Shown: positions 8,806 to 17,227 of the stretch, piece by piece | How positions within the stretch are numbered: the stretch's first letter is position 1 | Layout: each line of letters begins with the position of its first letter | Origin: a virus | DNA: 42,916 bases | IMG/VR virus record: IMGVR_UViG_3300032163_000032 | Span: 1-42,916 of that record | Strand: one strand, 5' to 3' | Position numbers and translations under genes: made by a program | Notes under the pieces: model-generated | Databases searched by the model: none | What the model saw: the letters and a program-made list of their open reading frames with translations, nothing else | Told to the model about the DNA's origin: nothing

Positions 8806-10454
8806 TACATCGGACTCCCAGGTGTTGCACCATGGATTCGTTTTAAATAATCCGCCGGAGATTCATCGGGTTTCTTGGGTGGTACTTTCTTGATTTCTTC
8901 TATTAAACCCTTACCCTTCCCGGACAATTCCGTGGCACGTGCCTTACCCTTTTCCGTAAGGGAAAGCTTGTTTGCCGAGGAAATCTCAAATGCCCTATCC
9001 GTAATTTCTTGAGTGGTTAATGGCTTGCCTTTCTTTTTGGCGGCGGAAATCTCTTCATCCATTGTTTGTGTAGCCTTAAAGTAATTCTTGGCTTCTGGTT
9101 CGCTGAACGGCAGGGCCTTGCCAAAAATATCTGTCTTGGGTCCTATTTGACCCTGAATGATTTCATGTCCCCTTTTACGATTTAATTGGGTTGTTTTATC
9201 TTCATCTCGATATAACAAACCAAGTTGGGATATTTTATCTCCACGTGGTTGATTGGACCCAAGTATATTATTTGCTACCTTGTCCAGCTCGACCGACGAT
9301 TCAACACCGTCAATGCGCTTCATCATGTCGTTAAATGCCCACGGATTTCTTGGGACATCGGGTGGGTTCTCTAATTCCCTGATAAGTGCCATACCCTTAC
9401 CCGGATCGAGGCCCTCTTGGGCCACTCGCCTCCTGATTTCTTGGCTGGTCATTCCGTTGAAATTGACAATGGTATCCCTAAAAACCACTTCAGATTTATC
9501 GTGTTTAACCTGGTCTACCCTTAGTTTTTCTTCTGCAAATGCTTGTTCTACCTTGGTTTTAACCTTAATGGGGACATCTCCGAAATTCTGTTTCATGTAA
9601 TCGGAATCCCTTAACCTATCGTAAATAATTGCGTAATCGGTTCCGTAGGTACGATGTAGTTTTTGATACATCAAATCAACCTGTTTATCCTCATTCTCGT
9701 TTTCCATGGCCTTGATTGCCGTTTTAGCCTCTTTTTTGTAATATGGCCTATCCTTTGGGCTCAGATCGGGGTAATCACCCCCCTCAAGGGCCTTAGCTGC
9801 CCCTACAGGGTCGATCAGGATATGATTTTTAACTCCGGCCTCGTCTAACTCCTGCATTTTGGACTTCTCTAATACCTGGGCCTGGGCCTGGTGTATCAAA
9901 TTCCCACTCATGGATCGAATGACCGCCCGCGCCGACTCTTTGTATGATCTGGCATATTCAGGATCAGCCGCTTTTCCGGCGAGGTCCGCAAACATATCTA
10001 CCTGATTCATCTTGCTGGCTATGTTTGTATCTACCCATTTTTGATTAGCTTCTTTCCCCAGGGAATCCAATACCGTGACCTTATGTTCCATCATCATAAT
10101 CTTGAACTTATCCCGGACCCCCGTATCCTTGGTTTGTCTTAGGGATTTTTCTAAAACCTTGTCGTATAGTTCGGAACCCTTTTGATAATAAGTATCAGGA
10201 TCGGGATTGCTTTTATCCCATTCCGCTTTTTGTGTAATCCATTCATTTTCAAAGTTCACCCGGCTTTCCCCTAATTGGGTGGCCTGACTAATTTTCTTTT
10301 TCTCCTGGGCAATATCGTTAAGGGTGTTACTTACGTCAGTTAATCCCTGACTGATACGATTCATCCCTTGTTCGGCCTGGCCCAGAGCCCAACGGGTTGG
10401 CCCCGTACTGGGGGCAGGGGGAACATTTCCTGGTTGATACTGAGGTATTTTCAT
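8805..10454 (-). CDS. Internal virion protein, T7 gp15-like by position
   Basis: 549 aa, almost wholly charged and helical, with no signal peptide or membrane segment. The opening MKIPQYQPGNVPP, then a long coiled-coil-like N-terminus (residues 25-200, rich in K, E, Q), is the usual form of the second internal core protein in podoviruses. It sits between the gp14-like and gp16-like genes, as in T7. The start has AGGA about 9 bases upstream, and the stop overlaps the next ATG. Expected role: part of the ejectosome that crosses the periplasm during DNA entry; this is inferred from order, not from motif. Confidence 0.72.
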   Translation of the reverse strand: MKIPQYQPGNVPPAPSTGPTRWALGQAEQGMNRISQGLTDVSNTLNDIAQEKKKISQATQLGESRVNFENEWITQKAEWDKSNPDPDTYYQKGSELYDKVLEKSLRQTKDTGVRDKFKIMMMEHKVTVLDSLGKEANQKWVDTNIASKMNQVDMFADLAGKAADPEYARSYKESARAVIRSMSGNLIHQAQAQVLEKSKMQELDEAGVKNHILIDPVGAAKALEGGDYPDLSPKDRPYYKKEAKTAIKAMENENEDKQVDLMYQKLHRTYGTDYAIIYDRLRDSDYMKQNFGDVPIKVKTKVEQAFAEEKLRVDQVKHDKSEVVFRDTIVNFNGMTSQEIRRRVAQEGLDPGKGMALIRELENPPDVPRNPWAFNDMMKRIDGVESSVELDKVANNILGSNQPRGDKISQLGLLYRDEDKTTQLNRKRGHEIIQGQIGPKTDIFGKALPFSEPEAKNYFKATQTMDEEISAAKKKGKPLTTQEITDRAFEISSANKLSLTEKGKARATELSGKGKGLIEEIKKVPPKKPDESPADYLKRIHGATPGSPM

Positions 10455-10477
10455 ATTTTATTTATCCTGTTTTACCG

Positions 10478-10927
10478 TTAACCTAAGAGGGACCACGCGC
10501 CCTTACTATTCCAGTTTTCAACTATACCCTTGCCCCCCTTATAACCGCCCGCAAGGCCAGTGAATAATGACCCTAAAGCACCATATCCGCCCGCTTTCTC
10601 GGCCAACTTTCCTGCCTTCCTGATCTCGGAGGCCTGTACCGCATCCATGAGTTTTTTAAACTCTATCTCGCGCTGGCCCTCACGTTGGGTTTGTAACATC
10701 ACATCCATGGGACTTCCTTCGTCAGTACGCACACCGGAGGCCGCATACCTGGTCTTTTGAACACCCCCTAATGTAGCCAGTTCATTTTCCATCCGCCTTG
10801 CTTCTTCGGCGGATTGCACTTCCTTGTAGGTCGCTTCACGTTGAGCCAATTTATTCTGTGCTTTACCGGCCTGATAAGAAGTCATTGCTGAAGAGGCCGA
10901 TCCAAAAGTCCCCATGATTGTGCTCAT
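10478..10927 (-). CDS. Internal virion protein, T7 gp14-like
   Basis: 149 aa. The N-terminus MSTIMGTFGSASSAMTSYQAG, the central helix ending YAASGVRTDEGSPMDVM, and a Gly-rich hydrophobic C-terminus (near 110-135) are characteristic of podovirus internal virion protein B (gp14), which inserts in the outer membrane during ejection. RBS AGGAG lies 9 bases upstream. It follows the gp13-like gene by 2 bp and precedes the gp15-like gene by 23 bp, so the four genes appear in the same order as T7 13-14-15-16. Confidence 0.78.
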   Translation of the reverse strand: MSTIMGTFGSASSAMTSYQAGKAQNKLAQREATYKEVQSAEEARRMENELATLGGVQKTRYAASGVRTDEGSPMDVMLQTQREGQREIEFKKLMDAVQASEIRKAGKLAEKAGGYGALGSLFTGLAGGYKGGKGIVENWNSKGAWSLLG

Positions 10928-10929
10928 GT

Positions 10930-11391
10930 TTATTTACTCCTATATTGGGCGTAAAGAACGTATGTAGTTTTTCCTACGAAACAAGGAAGTTCCGCTTCCT
11001 GAACGTACCCAAGAAATTCCGCAAGGCTCCTGGCTACTACCCAATCCTTCTGAATGGTGGTCTGAATCCGGTTAAGATTCCATATATCAATACAAAAATT
11101 AGTAAGACGACCAATCTGTTTAATTAAAATCTTTTTATATTTATCAACGCAAGAACAGGTTCTTAACCAAGATTCTGCCGTATGTGGCCACAAATAAATA
11201 CCACCAAAACAAGCAACAATATGTGATTCATCGGTGTTTTTATTTACATCCATAAGCGTTAAAGATGGAAATTTCGAATAAAACATGGACAGGTTACGTC
11301 CCTTAGTTATTTCTATTTCTTCCGATGTAATTTCTGGCCGTACTTCCATATAATCTAAATGCCACGGTTTAAAGGGAATGACCTCTACCAT
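10930..11391 (-). CDS. GNAT-fold-like protein at the T7 gene 13 position
   Basis: 153 aa. The order of elements (MVEVIPFKPWHLDYME, then HIVACFGGIYLWP, a W-plus-helix segment, and DWVVARSLAEFLGYVQEAEL near the C-terminus) looks like a reduced GNAT acetyltransferase fold. Many podoviruses carry such a protein between tail tubular B and gp14. The acetyl-CoA loop (Q/R-x-x-G-x-G/A) is not evident, so enzyme activity is doubtful. A role in assembly, as for T7 gp13, is an inference from position. No strong RBS is visible before the ATG; the upstream small gene ends 8 bp away and may deliver ribosomes. Confidence 0.6.
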   Translation of the reverse strand: MVEVIPFKPWHLDYMEVRPEITSEEIEITKGRNLSMFYSKFPSLTLMDVNKNTDESHIVACFGGIYLWPHTAESWLRTCSCVDKYKKILIKQIGRLTNFCIDIWNLNRIQTTIQKDWVVARSLAEFLGYVQEAELPCFVGKTTYVLYAQYRSK

Positions 11392-11398
11392 GTTCTCA

Positions 11399-11503
11399 CT
11401 ATTTCAATATTGTCAATAAAGATATACAAATTATTATTAATCCGATAATAAAAGAAACTGGTCCCAATATGAACAATAATCTACCCTTATTTTTATCTTT
11501 CAT
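11399..11503 (-). CDS. 34-aa single-pass membrane protein
   Basis: A short ORF fills the gap between the tail tubular B and gp13-like genes. It has a strong RBS (GGAGG, 5 bases before ATG). The protein begins MKDKNKGR, then a hydrophobic helix (LLFILGPVSFIIGLIIICIS), and ends LLTILK. It has no recognised family. Its fit into an otherwise empty gap and its RBS make it likely real. It may be a minor membrane protein acting at lysis or entry, which is speculation. Confidence 0.6.
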   Translation of the reverse strand: MKDKNKGRLLFILGPVSFIIGLIIICISLLTILK

Positions 11504-11515
11504 AAAACCTCCATA

Positions 11516-13903
11516 TTAATTAATTTCCAATGTTCCAAAGATAGCGAGTACCGTAGCTGGTAGGGGAAGATTTTGTTCTATCTCAATGGCCCCGTCCGAT
11601 TCCCAACCCAGATTCAGCATTTCCTTATCACCCGTAAATGGAACAATGGCCGTATCCATAAGATCATACGAGGAACGAAACGGTATAACCTCACCATTCA
11701 GGGTAATACCGACCGTATCTACAAGTCTCACGTAAAGTTGTGACCATCTCTTTTTACATGGTTGAATAGTATTTTGCTCGGATTTAATTTCTGGCTTAAG
11801 GGTCTTTAGATATGCGTCGTAATGTAACCCAACCTCGATATTGCTTGCGGGCGGATCGAGTTCAACCTGGCCATTTACATCAACCACCAAGGCCGGATAG
11901 ACGGCATCGTCCCCTACTATATCAACGAGTTCACCGGCTAAATGTTCCAGGCCAGACAACACCGAAACCGGGGTACTAAAACTTGCAGATAATCCGCAAT
12001 CAACGTTTAGGTATGGATCGAGATATTCAATGGTTTTTGTTACGACACTATTTATGGTACGCTCAACTACCGCGTAAACCTCTTCACTTCTTTCGTCAGG
12101 ATTCGGTATCACCGCGAGACTCTCTACCGTACCGAGTGTATCATGCTCGCTCCACGATGCAACCTTTTCACTTCTTCGATATACCAGGGCCAGTAATGTC
12201 CCATCGGTTCTTATGAACCATAATGTAGGACTTATGTCTCCCTGAAAAACCATATCTATAATTCCCTGGCTCACAAGGTCGTCAGCCAGTACCGATAGGT
12301 CTTGCGATTCATAATTATCGGAAGTGTAGTTGTATGTCATTTCTAAAACTTGACACCCGGAACGCTCTATAAAAATAACAGACGGCCCAACCCGGATACC
12401 CTGAATAAAGGATGCTCTCTCGGTTCCTTCGTTTACAAGGTTTACATCCGTTGGGGTTATAGGCGAAGCCGCAGCCCTAAAAAGTCCACCACTTGTTCCA
12501 AACATTAAACCATGTGCCGTGATTAACCAACCTATAAGATTTGATTTTGTAGAACCTATGGTAAAAGAGATCGCGTTGCTATCGGCAATAACTCCATCGT
12601 CCTTAGAAACAGACATATCAAATGGATTGTCCGTTACCGAACCACAGAATGTTTGTGGAGATGCTTCAGAACCGCCGAATACCAATCTTCCTTCGTGAAA
12701 TACAACACTCCTGGGAAATCCCCTTAGTGTTGACCATCTTCCCTCGCGTTGGCTATCGGAGGCAATACCAGAATCATATAGTGGCCAATCCGTTAAAACC
12801 GTAGCTGCACAATGGGTGGAATCCGTAACCGCCGTAATACGAACACAACCCCATCTCCATACAAACTGCCAAACTCCTCCAATGATAATCCATACGTGCC
12901 TCCCTATGCGCCATAATGCGCCAATATGTTTTGATGGTGTATCGGTATTCCAAAGCGGCGAACTTGCTACCAGGGTAATATTTCCAATCATACCGGACGG
13001 AATTATGGTCGGGGTCTTAGCCTCTGCATAATATGGACCATCCTTAAAATATGTGTTATCTATGGTGGTAATAGTCCAAACCGTATCGGATGATCGAGTT
13101 ACTTTGCGGGGCCAGTAATCGGGATGTGTGATATATAAATCATTGGCATCCTGCGCCCATTTTAAATCGGGAAGATCAGCTTCAAGATATGGAGAGACGA
13201 TTTCTACGGGCTCGTATAATTGGCAAACAACATTGTCAACCTTTGCCGGACCATTTGAAATTCGTAAAAACTGAATATATGTGGTTGTTCCCCTGGCAAT
13301 AAAGGTCGCCTGTCTTTGTAGGCCCGGAATAACCAGAACATCATTTAAAATTTCTGTTCCCAGGGCCGCAGTACCAACCCTTAAATGAATGTTTGCCGTT
13401 ATTGCATCGAATCTTAAAAGGTATGTTTTACCGACGACAGTGGTAACGGATCGTCCGCCAGAACCGATTCCGGTTGCTCCACCGTCTAATTCAGCAGCAC
13501 CAACACCATCCCACACGAAGGTTCCTGGGGCTGTCGAGTAATCTGTCCATCCCGTAATATCGGTTGCAAAATCCCCATTGGTCACAAGATTAGGTGCTGA
13601 TTCCAGACGAACCAATGCCCCATCCTTAAAAAACCTCATATATTGATCGCCAACCTCAATCATATAAGCCTGGGTAATACCATACTCAAATGGAATGAGG
13701 CGACAATCCAGGGTATTGTATTTGGGGTAATCTACAAAATGAAATCCGGGCCTTCTTCTTACCCCACCCTGGACCATGGGCAACCAGTTCTGAAGTGTGT
13801 CAACAGCATTGTAATATCTCTGAAGATCAATGCGGCCATGCATCCTCTTCGAAAATACGCCGGAGGTAAAGTTACATTGAATATATTTTGTGGATACTGG
13901 CAT
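11516..13903 (-). CDS. Tail tubular protein B (nozzle)
   Basis: 795 aa, close to T7 gp12 (794 aa). The N-terminus MPVSTKYIQCNFTSGVFSKR then LQRYYNAVDTLQNWLPMVQG and GVRRRPGFHFV is the hallmark of podovirus nozzle proteins. A carbohydrate-binding-like beta-sandwich insertion is visible around residues 105-230 (N-L-V-T-N-G-D-F-A, later W-D-G-V-G-A-A-E-L). The product forms the hexameric tail tip beneath the adaptor ring and carries the fibres. It starts 4 bp after the stop of tail tubular A; the RBS is weak (GTGAG), so coupling from the upstream gene is likely. Confidence 0.92.
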   Translation of the reverse strand: MPVSTKYIQCNFTSGVFSKRMHGRIDLQRYYNAVDTLQNWLPMVQGGVRRRPGFHFVDYPKYNTLDCRLIPFEYGITQAYMIEVGDQYMRFFKDGALVRLESAPNLVTNGDFATDITGWTDYSTAPGTFVWDGVGAAELDGGATGIGSGGRSVTTVVGKTYLLRFDAITANIHLRVGTAALGTEILNDVLVIPGLQRQATFIARGTTTYIQFLRISNGPAKVDNVVCQLYEPVEIVSPYLEADLPDLKWAQDANDLYITHPDYWPRKVTRSSDTVWTITTIDNTYFKDGPYYAEAKTPTIIPSGMIGNITLVASSPLWNTDTPSKHIGALWRIGRHVWIIIGGVWQFVWRWGCVRITAVTDSTHCAATVLTDWPLYDSGIASDSQREGRWSTLRGFPRSVVFHEGRLVFGGSEASPQTFCGSVTDNPFDMSVSKDDGVIADSNAISFTIGSTKSNLIGWLITAHGLMFGTSGGLFRAAASPITPTDVNLVNEGTERASFIQGIRVGPSVIFIERSGCQVLEMTYNYTSDNYESQDLSVLADDLVSQGIIDMVFQGDISPTLWFIRTDGTLLALVYRRSEKVASWSEHDTLGTVESLAVIPNPDERSEEVYAVVERTINSVVTKTIEYLDPYLNVDCGLSASFSTPVSVLSGLEHLAGELVDIVGDDAVYPALVVDVNGQVELDPPASNIEVGLHYDAYLKTLKPEIKSEQNTIQPCKKRWSQLYVRLVDTVGITLNGEVIPFRSSYDLMDTAIVPFTGDKEMLNLGWESDGAIEIEQNLPLPATVLAIFGTLEIN

Positions 13904-13907
13904 CTAT

Positions 13908-14480
13908 TTATCTCACTTCAAGTAAGTCGTCTGAATCGTAGGTATCCAGACTGCCTTCCATGGAATCAATGGATCGGGCTTCCGATAATTTATACGAATA
14001 GAGTTCCAGTAGGACCTTTACCATGGCCGGATTTCCGGTTATGGGATACGCAAGTTGTTGGGCTAATCTCGTAACGATGGTGTCAATAAGCAGGGAATCG
14101 AAATAGCCGGGTTCGGTTATTCTCGCAATATATTTCAGTGTTACGGCAGATTCGTCAGTAACTAATTTTCTACCGATCACTTCCCATAAAATATATTTGT
14201 CATTATTCAGGAGTAATGCCCTTAGACAATATGGATTCACCGGAAGTTGATAGGTATTGGAATAACTGGTTCCCGTAAGAACATCAGTACCGGCCAGTTG
14301 ACTAAGGACTTGCAGCGCAATGGCGCATCTCCATGGATACGCCCTTAAAACAGCATCCCTAACTTGCGGGTAAAACCGATTACAAAGACGCGCCTTTTTA
14401 GTGGCATCGTCAAATGACGTAATCGGGTCCTCACCCAGAAGTCCTAAAGCGTCTGAACAAATTTCAACTTCGGAAGGCAT
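13908..14480 (-). CDS. Tail tubular protein A (head-tail adaptor)
   Basis: 190 aa, the size of T7 gp11 (196 aa). The opening 'SEVEICSDALGLLGEDPITSF', followed by ATKKARLCNRFYPQVRDAVLRAYPW, is diagnostic for the gp11/adaptor family: a helix bundle that forms a dodecameric ring between portal and nozzle. RBS AAGGAGG lies 8 bases before the ATG. It is directly followed by tail tubular B, as in T7. Confidence 0.92.
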   Translation of the reverse strand: MPSEVEICSDALGLLGEDPITSFDDATKKARLCNRFYPQVRDAVLRAYPWRCAIALQVLSQLAGTDVLTGTSYSNTYQLPVNPYCLRALLLNNDKYILWEVIGRKLVTDESAVTLKYIARITEPGYFDSLLIDTIVTRLAQQLAYPITGNPAMVKVLLELYSYKLSEARSIDSMEGSLDTYDSDDLLEVR

Positions 14481-14491
14481 CTAAAACCTCC

Positions 14492-14743
14492 TTAAATTAC
14501 CGCATGAGTTACGGGTGTAGCCGGTGCATGGGGAAGATAGTAATAAAAATCTGTCCCAAGCCCCGTATTGATGAAAACCGGCACAGAATAAATAGATATG
14601 GTTCTCATTCCGGTAGTCAGGGCATCGAGAAGGGCATCGAAATCCTCGTCAACATCAATTCTGACCGGAAGATAACCCGTACTGGTAATAACATGATCTA
14701 TCTGTGTCTTTAATGCCGCAATTAAAGTATTCTCCGTAGCCAT
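14492..14743 (-). CDS. Small protein of the GYLP/TGMRT family (copy 1)
   Basis: 83 aa, no family I recognise. It is a clear paralogue of the product of 15098-15331. Shared features are GYLP near residue 18, a following F-x-A-x-L, the block TGMRTxxxYSVPxFI and a Y-Y-L near the end. The intervening gene separates the two copies. RBS GGAGGGG precedes the ATG by 8 bases. Its place between capsid and tail-adaptor genes suggests a minor head or head-completion protein. The mostly beta second half would suit a decoration or completion role, which is inference. Confidence 0.65.
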   Translation of the reverse strand: MATENTLIAALKTQIDHVITSTGYLPVRIDVDEDFDALLDALTTGMRTISIYSVPVFINTGLGTDFYYYLPHAPATPVTHAVI

Positions 14744-14758
14744 TTTAATTCCCCTCCA

Positions 14759-15085
14759 TTAATCTTGTGTAAAAATGTAAAACGTTATATAACAACTAAG
14801 GGCCGATCCTGCTGCACCCGTAGCTGTAAGAACTACCTTGCCCCCACCAACAATGGGAAATGTGTGGTCGGTCATTAGGGTAGTACCTTCTGCTATGGTA
14901 GCGTGTGTAAAAACGACTCCCTCGGAATCGTAAACATCCATGGTGAATGTTATCGCTCCACCGGCAAAGTTCGCCATAACCAACTTAACGAGCTTACAAA
15001 TTCCCTGTCCGTGTCCGGGCGGGAAATCTTTCGTAATCGTTGTGTCGGCTGATGCAAAATCAAAACCTAATTTCATTACGTGCAT
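14759..15085 (-). CDS. Small beta-rich putative head protein
   Basis: 108 aa. After a short N-terminus (MHVMKLGFDFASADTTITKD) it is a run of beta strands with alternating hydrophobics (AITFTMDVYDSEGVVFTHATI, then KVVLTATGAAGSALSCYITF). It has no signal or membrane segment. RBS AAGGAGG lies 7 bases upstream. It sits between the two GYLP/TGMRT paralogues in the head-gene block. A decoration or stabilising protein is likely by position; I do not recognise a family. Confidence 0.6.
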   Translation of the reverse strand: MHVMKLGFDFASADTTITKDFPPGHGQGICKLVKLVMANFAGGAITFTMDVYDSEGVVFTHATIAEGTTLMTDHTFPIVGGGKVVLTATGAAGSALSCYITFYIFTQD

Positions 15086-15097
15086 CTTAATTCCTCC

Positions 15098-15331
15098 TTA
15101 GACTCCACCAATGGGGTCTACCGTTTCATTATCCAAATAATATTCCACCCCATCGGGGTCTAATGCCTTATCAATAAAACATGGAACAGAATAAACAGCC
15201 ACTGTCCTCATTCCTGTATTCATGGCCGCAAGGTGGGCGTGAAAACCAGACCCAATAGTCATTTTTGCGGGTAAGTAACCACGATAATCGCTATAAATAA
15301 TTACCTGATCTATGAGATCGTTAACGAGCAT
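15098..15331 (-). CDS. Small protein of the GYLP/TGMRT family (copy 2)
   Basis: 77 aa from the ATG at 15331; GTG codons at 15340 and 15337 would add up to three residues. No strong RBS is visible, but a strong hairpin ends 18 bp upstream and may leave a processed 5' end. The protein has the same GYLP, TGMRT, YSVP-F-I and Y-Y-L blocks as copy 1 but differs elsewhere, so the duplication is old. Expected to act with copy 1 in the virion head or neck. Confidence 0.6.
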   Translation of the reverse strand: MLVNDLIDQVIIYSDYRGYLPAKMTIGSGFHAHLAAMNTGMRTVAVYSVPCFIDKALDPDGVEYYLDNETVDPIGGV

Positions 15332-15348
15332 GAACACCACAAAATATG

Positions 15349-15370
15349 GGCGGAGGCCGAAGCCCCCGCC
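15349..15370 (-). terminator. 9-bp hairpin with UUCG loop in the late operon
   Basis: Read on the minus strand, GGCGGGGGC and GCCTCCGCC close a TTCG tetraloop. The one non-Watson-Crick pair is G-U only in minus-strand RNA, so the structure is built for leftward transcripts. The following bases CATATTTTG are moderately U-rich. It lies in the 39-bp gap between two head genes. It may be a partial terminator or a processing/stability hairpin that makes the capsid part of the message more abundant than the tail part. Confidence 0.7.
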
Positions 15371-15379
15371 GTTAAATTG

Positions 15380-16135
15380 TTATTCAAGCTGTAACATGAT
15401 GTTTGCATCGTCATCTGACGAATTGCAGGCGATCAAAACACCGGCCCTTTGAATACCAGCCGTATAGATGATAAGGGTTCCATTTGTATGGAAACCAACA
15501 TCACGTTTACTGGCCGTGGTAATCGCAGCATTAGGTGTTACCCAACAAACACCCCTTGTCTGGCCCCAGAAAAAGTAACCTGAAGTTACGAGTATTTCTG
15601 GAATGACAACAACGGAAGCGTTGGTGCTAACACTCGCTGGCGCGCCCACATTCATAAATGGGCTTGGGCTGATATCAACAGGCACATTAACCATATCCTC
15701 ATGGAGAGGGGGATCAATGTAAAACCTGAAGGCTACCGTGGTGAGCCCAATATCATTACCGATTATTCGGTGCTGAAAAATCTCGATACCGGCTGCCGGA
15801 TAAATCACCATATTGCCATCGGCAAACTCGTCGAGGGTATGGGTATGGGAGTGACCAGGTGTCACATCAACCCAATGTTCACCCTTGGTTCCATTAACAA
15901 CCGTATCGTCTGATCCTAAGCCGTATGTGGCATTAGAACCAGTCCACGGAGGGGTTGCTAAGTTCGGGCAACCACGTTTTCCAGGGGTTAGGGCTGCTGC
16001 TGCGCGAGCATATCGAAAACGTTTCCCATAAGCCTCGTAAATTGTGCCGATAGGATAAATCTGAATCTCACTCTCTTCATTTACTGCTTGATATGGTCTG
16101 CCCTTGCAGATACCATCTAAACTCTTATCTCTCAT
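15380..16135 (-). CDS. Virion structural protein next to capsid, probable decoration protein
   Basis: 251 aa. The N-terminus contains EIQIYPIGTIYEAYGKRFRYARA, a pattern I associate with structural proteins encoded just after the capsid gene in environmental phages. The rest is beta-rich with a His-rich turn (VTPGHSHTHTLDEF near residue 92) that could bind metal. There is no signal peptide. AAGGAGA lies upstream of the ATG. It follows the capsid gene by 57 bp, that gap holding a small GC hairpin. Function as capsid cement or fibre is inferred from position. Confidence 0.65.
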   Translation of the reverse strand: MRDKSLDGICKGRPYQAVNEESEIQIYPIGTIYEAYGKRFRYARAAAALTPGKRGCPNLATPPWTGSNATYGLGSDDTVVNGTKGEHWVDVTPGHSHTHTLDEFADGNMVIYPAAGIEIFQHRIIGNDIGLTTVAFRFYIDPPLHEDMVNVPVDISPSPFMNVGAPASVSTNASVVVIPEILVTSGYFFWGQTRGVCWVTPNAAITTASKRDVGFHTNGTLIIYTAGIQRAGVLIACNSSDDDANIMLQLE

Positions 16136-16159
16136 AGCAATTCTCCTTTTAGTTTTGCT

Positions 16160-16174
16160 CCGCCGGACAGGCGG
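16160..16174. repeat. 5-bp GC hairpin just downstream of capsid gene
   Basis: CCGCC (16160-16164) and GGCGG (16170-16174) form a short perfect inverted repeat 19 bp after the capsid stop, without a U-tract. It may protect the 3' end of the capsid message rather than terminate it. Confidence 0.5.
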
Positions 16175-16192
16175 GCTGAGGGTTAACTAATA

Positions 16193-17065
16193 TTAATCAG
16201 CCGCTAAACACTCAATCTCAACGACCTTTGCTTCCTCAACACGGGTTGCCCCGATATCCATTGAAAGATAGACCTGAATGGAATAACTTTTGTCTGCTCG
16301 TTCAGTGATTCTTGTTTTCACATCTTGAGCAACACCAAGACCCATTCCACCCTTTGCCCATGCGTATGCAGCCCGGTAGGTTCCATTGGATGCAATCGGA
16401 AGCCTATTGGACTTCTTAAACTGGAAACCAACGAATGTGTCGATCTCGCCCTGCACCAGAGCTTTTACCGTGTTGTAATCAGCCGATGTTACCGTGCTAT
16501 CAGATAAAAGGTTGTCAACGGCGGAAGGAGAAGTAACGATATATCTTGGTTCGTCCTTATCAACGTCGCCTTTTTCTAATAGGAGTTTTGCGGCCCGTAA
16601 TTTGCCCACGGTCAAAGAAACTGCCCCTGCTGCCACAACATTGGCATCGGGAAATACAACGGATGTTGCACCATCTTCGCCAGCGTAGGATGTTCCGGCA
16701 AATGCAGCGATAATTTCATCGTCTTTTGCTCGACCCATGGCCCATGCAGCGTTCATGGCGTACTTACTCTCCGGGTTAATCAACATTCTGTGCTGATCCA
16801 CTTCGTCAACGAGGTCTGCCCATTCGTAAGGAACGAGTGTGGCCCTGCGTCTGCTGTGTGGGGTGTTAACGAGAGGGGTATCACCGTGTCGGTTGGTCTT
16901 TTTAACCGCAGAAGTAGCCCCGATTCTCTCAAAAAACTTATACTTTCCCTGCACATTGGTATCAATCTGTACCGTTCCTTCCAGTACGGAACCCTTCTGC
17001 TGAGAAAGCATAATCACGTTGTCGGTGTATTGCTTAACGAAAGCAACTGTGATTTCGATACTCAT
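16193..17065 (-). CDS. Major capsid protein (Phage_capsid_2 family, HK97 fold)
   Basis: 290 aa. The sequence AFVKQYTDNVIMLSQQKGS, then FFERIGA, 'TNRHGDTPLVNTPHSRRRAT', YEWADLVDEVDQHRMLINP and AMGRAKDDEIIAAF is the typical pattern of the podovirus/siphovirus capsid family PF19821. The protein forms the icosahedral shell on the scaffold encoded upstream. RBS GGAGAA lies 6-7 bases before the ATG and is the arm of a 10-bp inverted repeat (17068-17131), so its translation may be controlled by RNA folding. Zinc-ribbon and HNH genes separate it from the scaffold gene. Confidence 0.93.
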   Translation of the reverse strand: MSIEITVAFVKQYTDNVIMLSQQKGSVLEGTVQIDTNVQGKYKFFERIGATSAVKKTNRHGDTPLVNTPHSRRRATLVPYEWADLVDEVDQHRMLINPESKYAMNAAWAMGRAKDDEIIAAFAGTSYAGEDGATSVVFPDANVVAAGAVSLTVGKLRAAKLLLEKGDVDKDEPRYIVTSPSAVDNLLSDSTVTSADYNTVKALVQGEIDTFVGFQFKKSNRLPIASNGTYRAAYAWAKGGMGLGVAQDVKTRITERADKSYSIQVYLSMDIGATRVEEAKVVEIECLAAD

Positions 17066-17067
17066 AA

Positions 17068-17131
17068 TAGTTCTCCGTTTCTGTCAATGTATTGTATTGA
17101 CAGTGAAAAAGAATCTTGTTTCGGAGAACTA
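17068..17131 (-). promoter_or_regulatory. Nested inverted repeat sequestering the capsid ribosome binding site
   Basis: An outer perfect 10-bp repeat (TAGTTCTCCG at 17068-17077, CGGAGAACTA at 17122-17131) encloses an inner perfect 8-bp repeat (CTGTCAAT at 17081-17088, ATTGACAG at 17096-17103). In the leftward message the outer stem contains the capsid Shine-Dalgarno. This could be an on/off switch for capsid translation or an RNase III-type processing site. The pairing is seen directly; the role is inferred. Confidence 0.6.
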
Positions 17132-17227
17132 CCTGGAATATCCAGATTCCCCTGCGCTTTGCGTATCAGCCGGACCTATCGGCTACCCGGCATACCGAAA
17201 TGGGTGTGATAACTAATTTCACCCAAT
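17132..17227. other. Non-coding upstream part of the capsid leader
   Basis: No convincing gene. It holds a 5-bp hairpin (AGCCG 17168-17172 with CGGCT 17180-17184) and two copies of GGGTGTGA (starting near 17203 and 17231) with a complementary CACCC between them, so the whole gap between the zinc-ribbon gene and the capsid gene can fold. I see no sigma-70 promoter here. Confidence 0.5.

Noticed and set aside
1652-14713. Numerous plus-strand open frames opposite the tail and virion genes
   Set aside because: They lie wholly within strongly supported minus-strand genes, have no plausible RBS or domains and are shadow frames.
17083-17103. TTGACA sequences before the capsid gene as promoter -35 boxes
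   Set aside because: They are the arms of the inner hairpin and no -10 box stands at the right distance on either strand.
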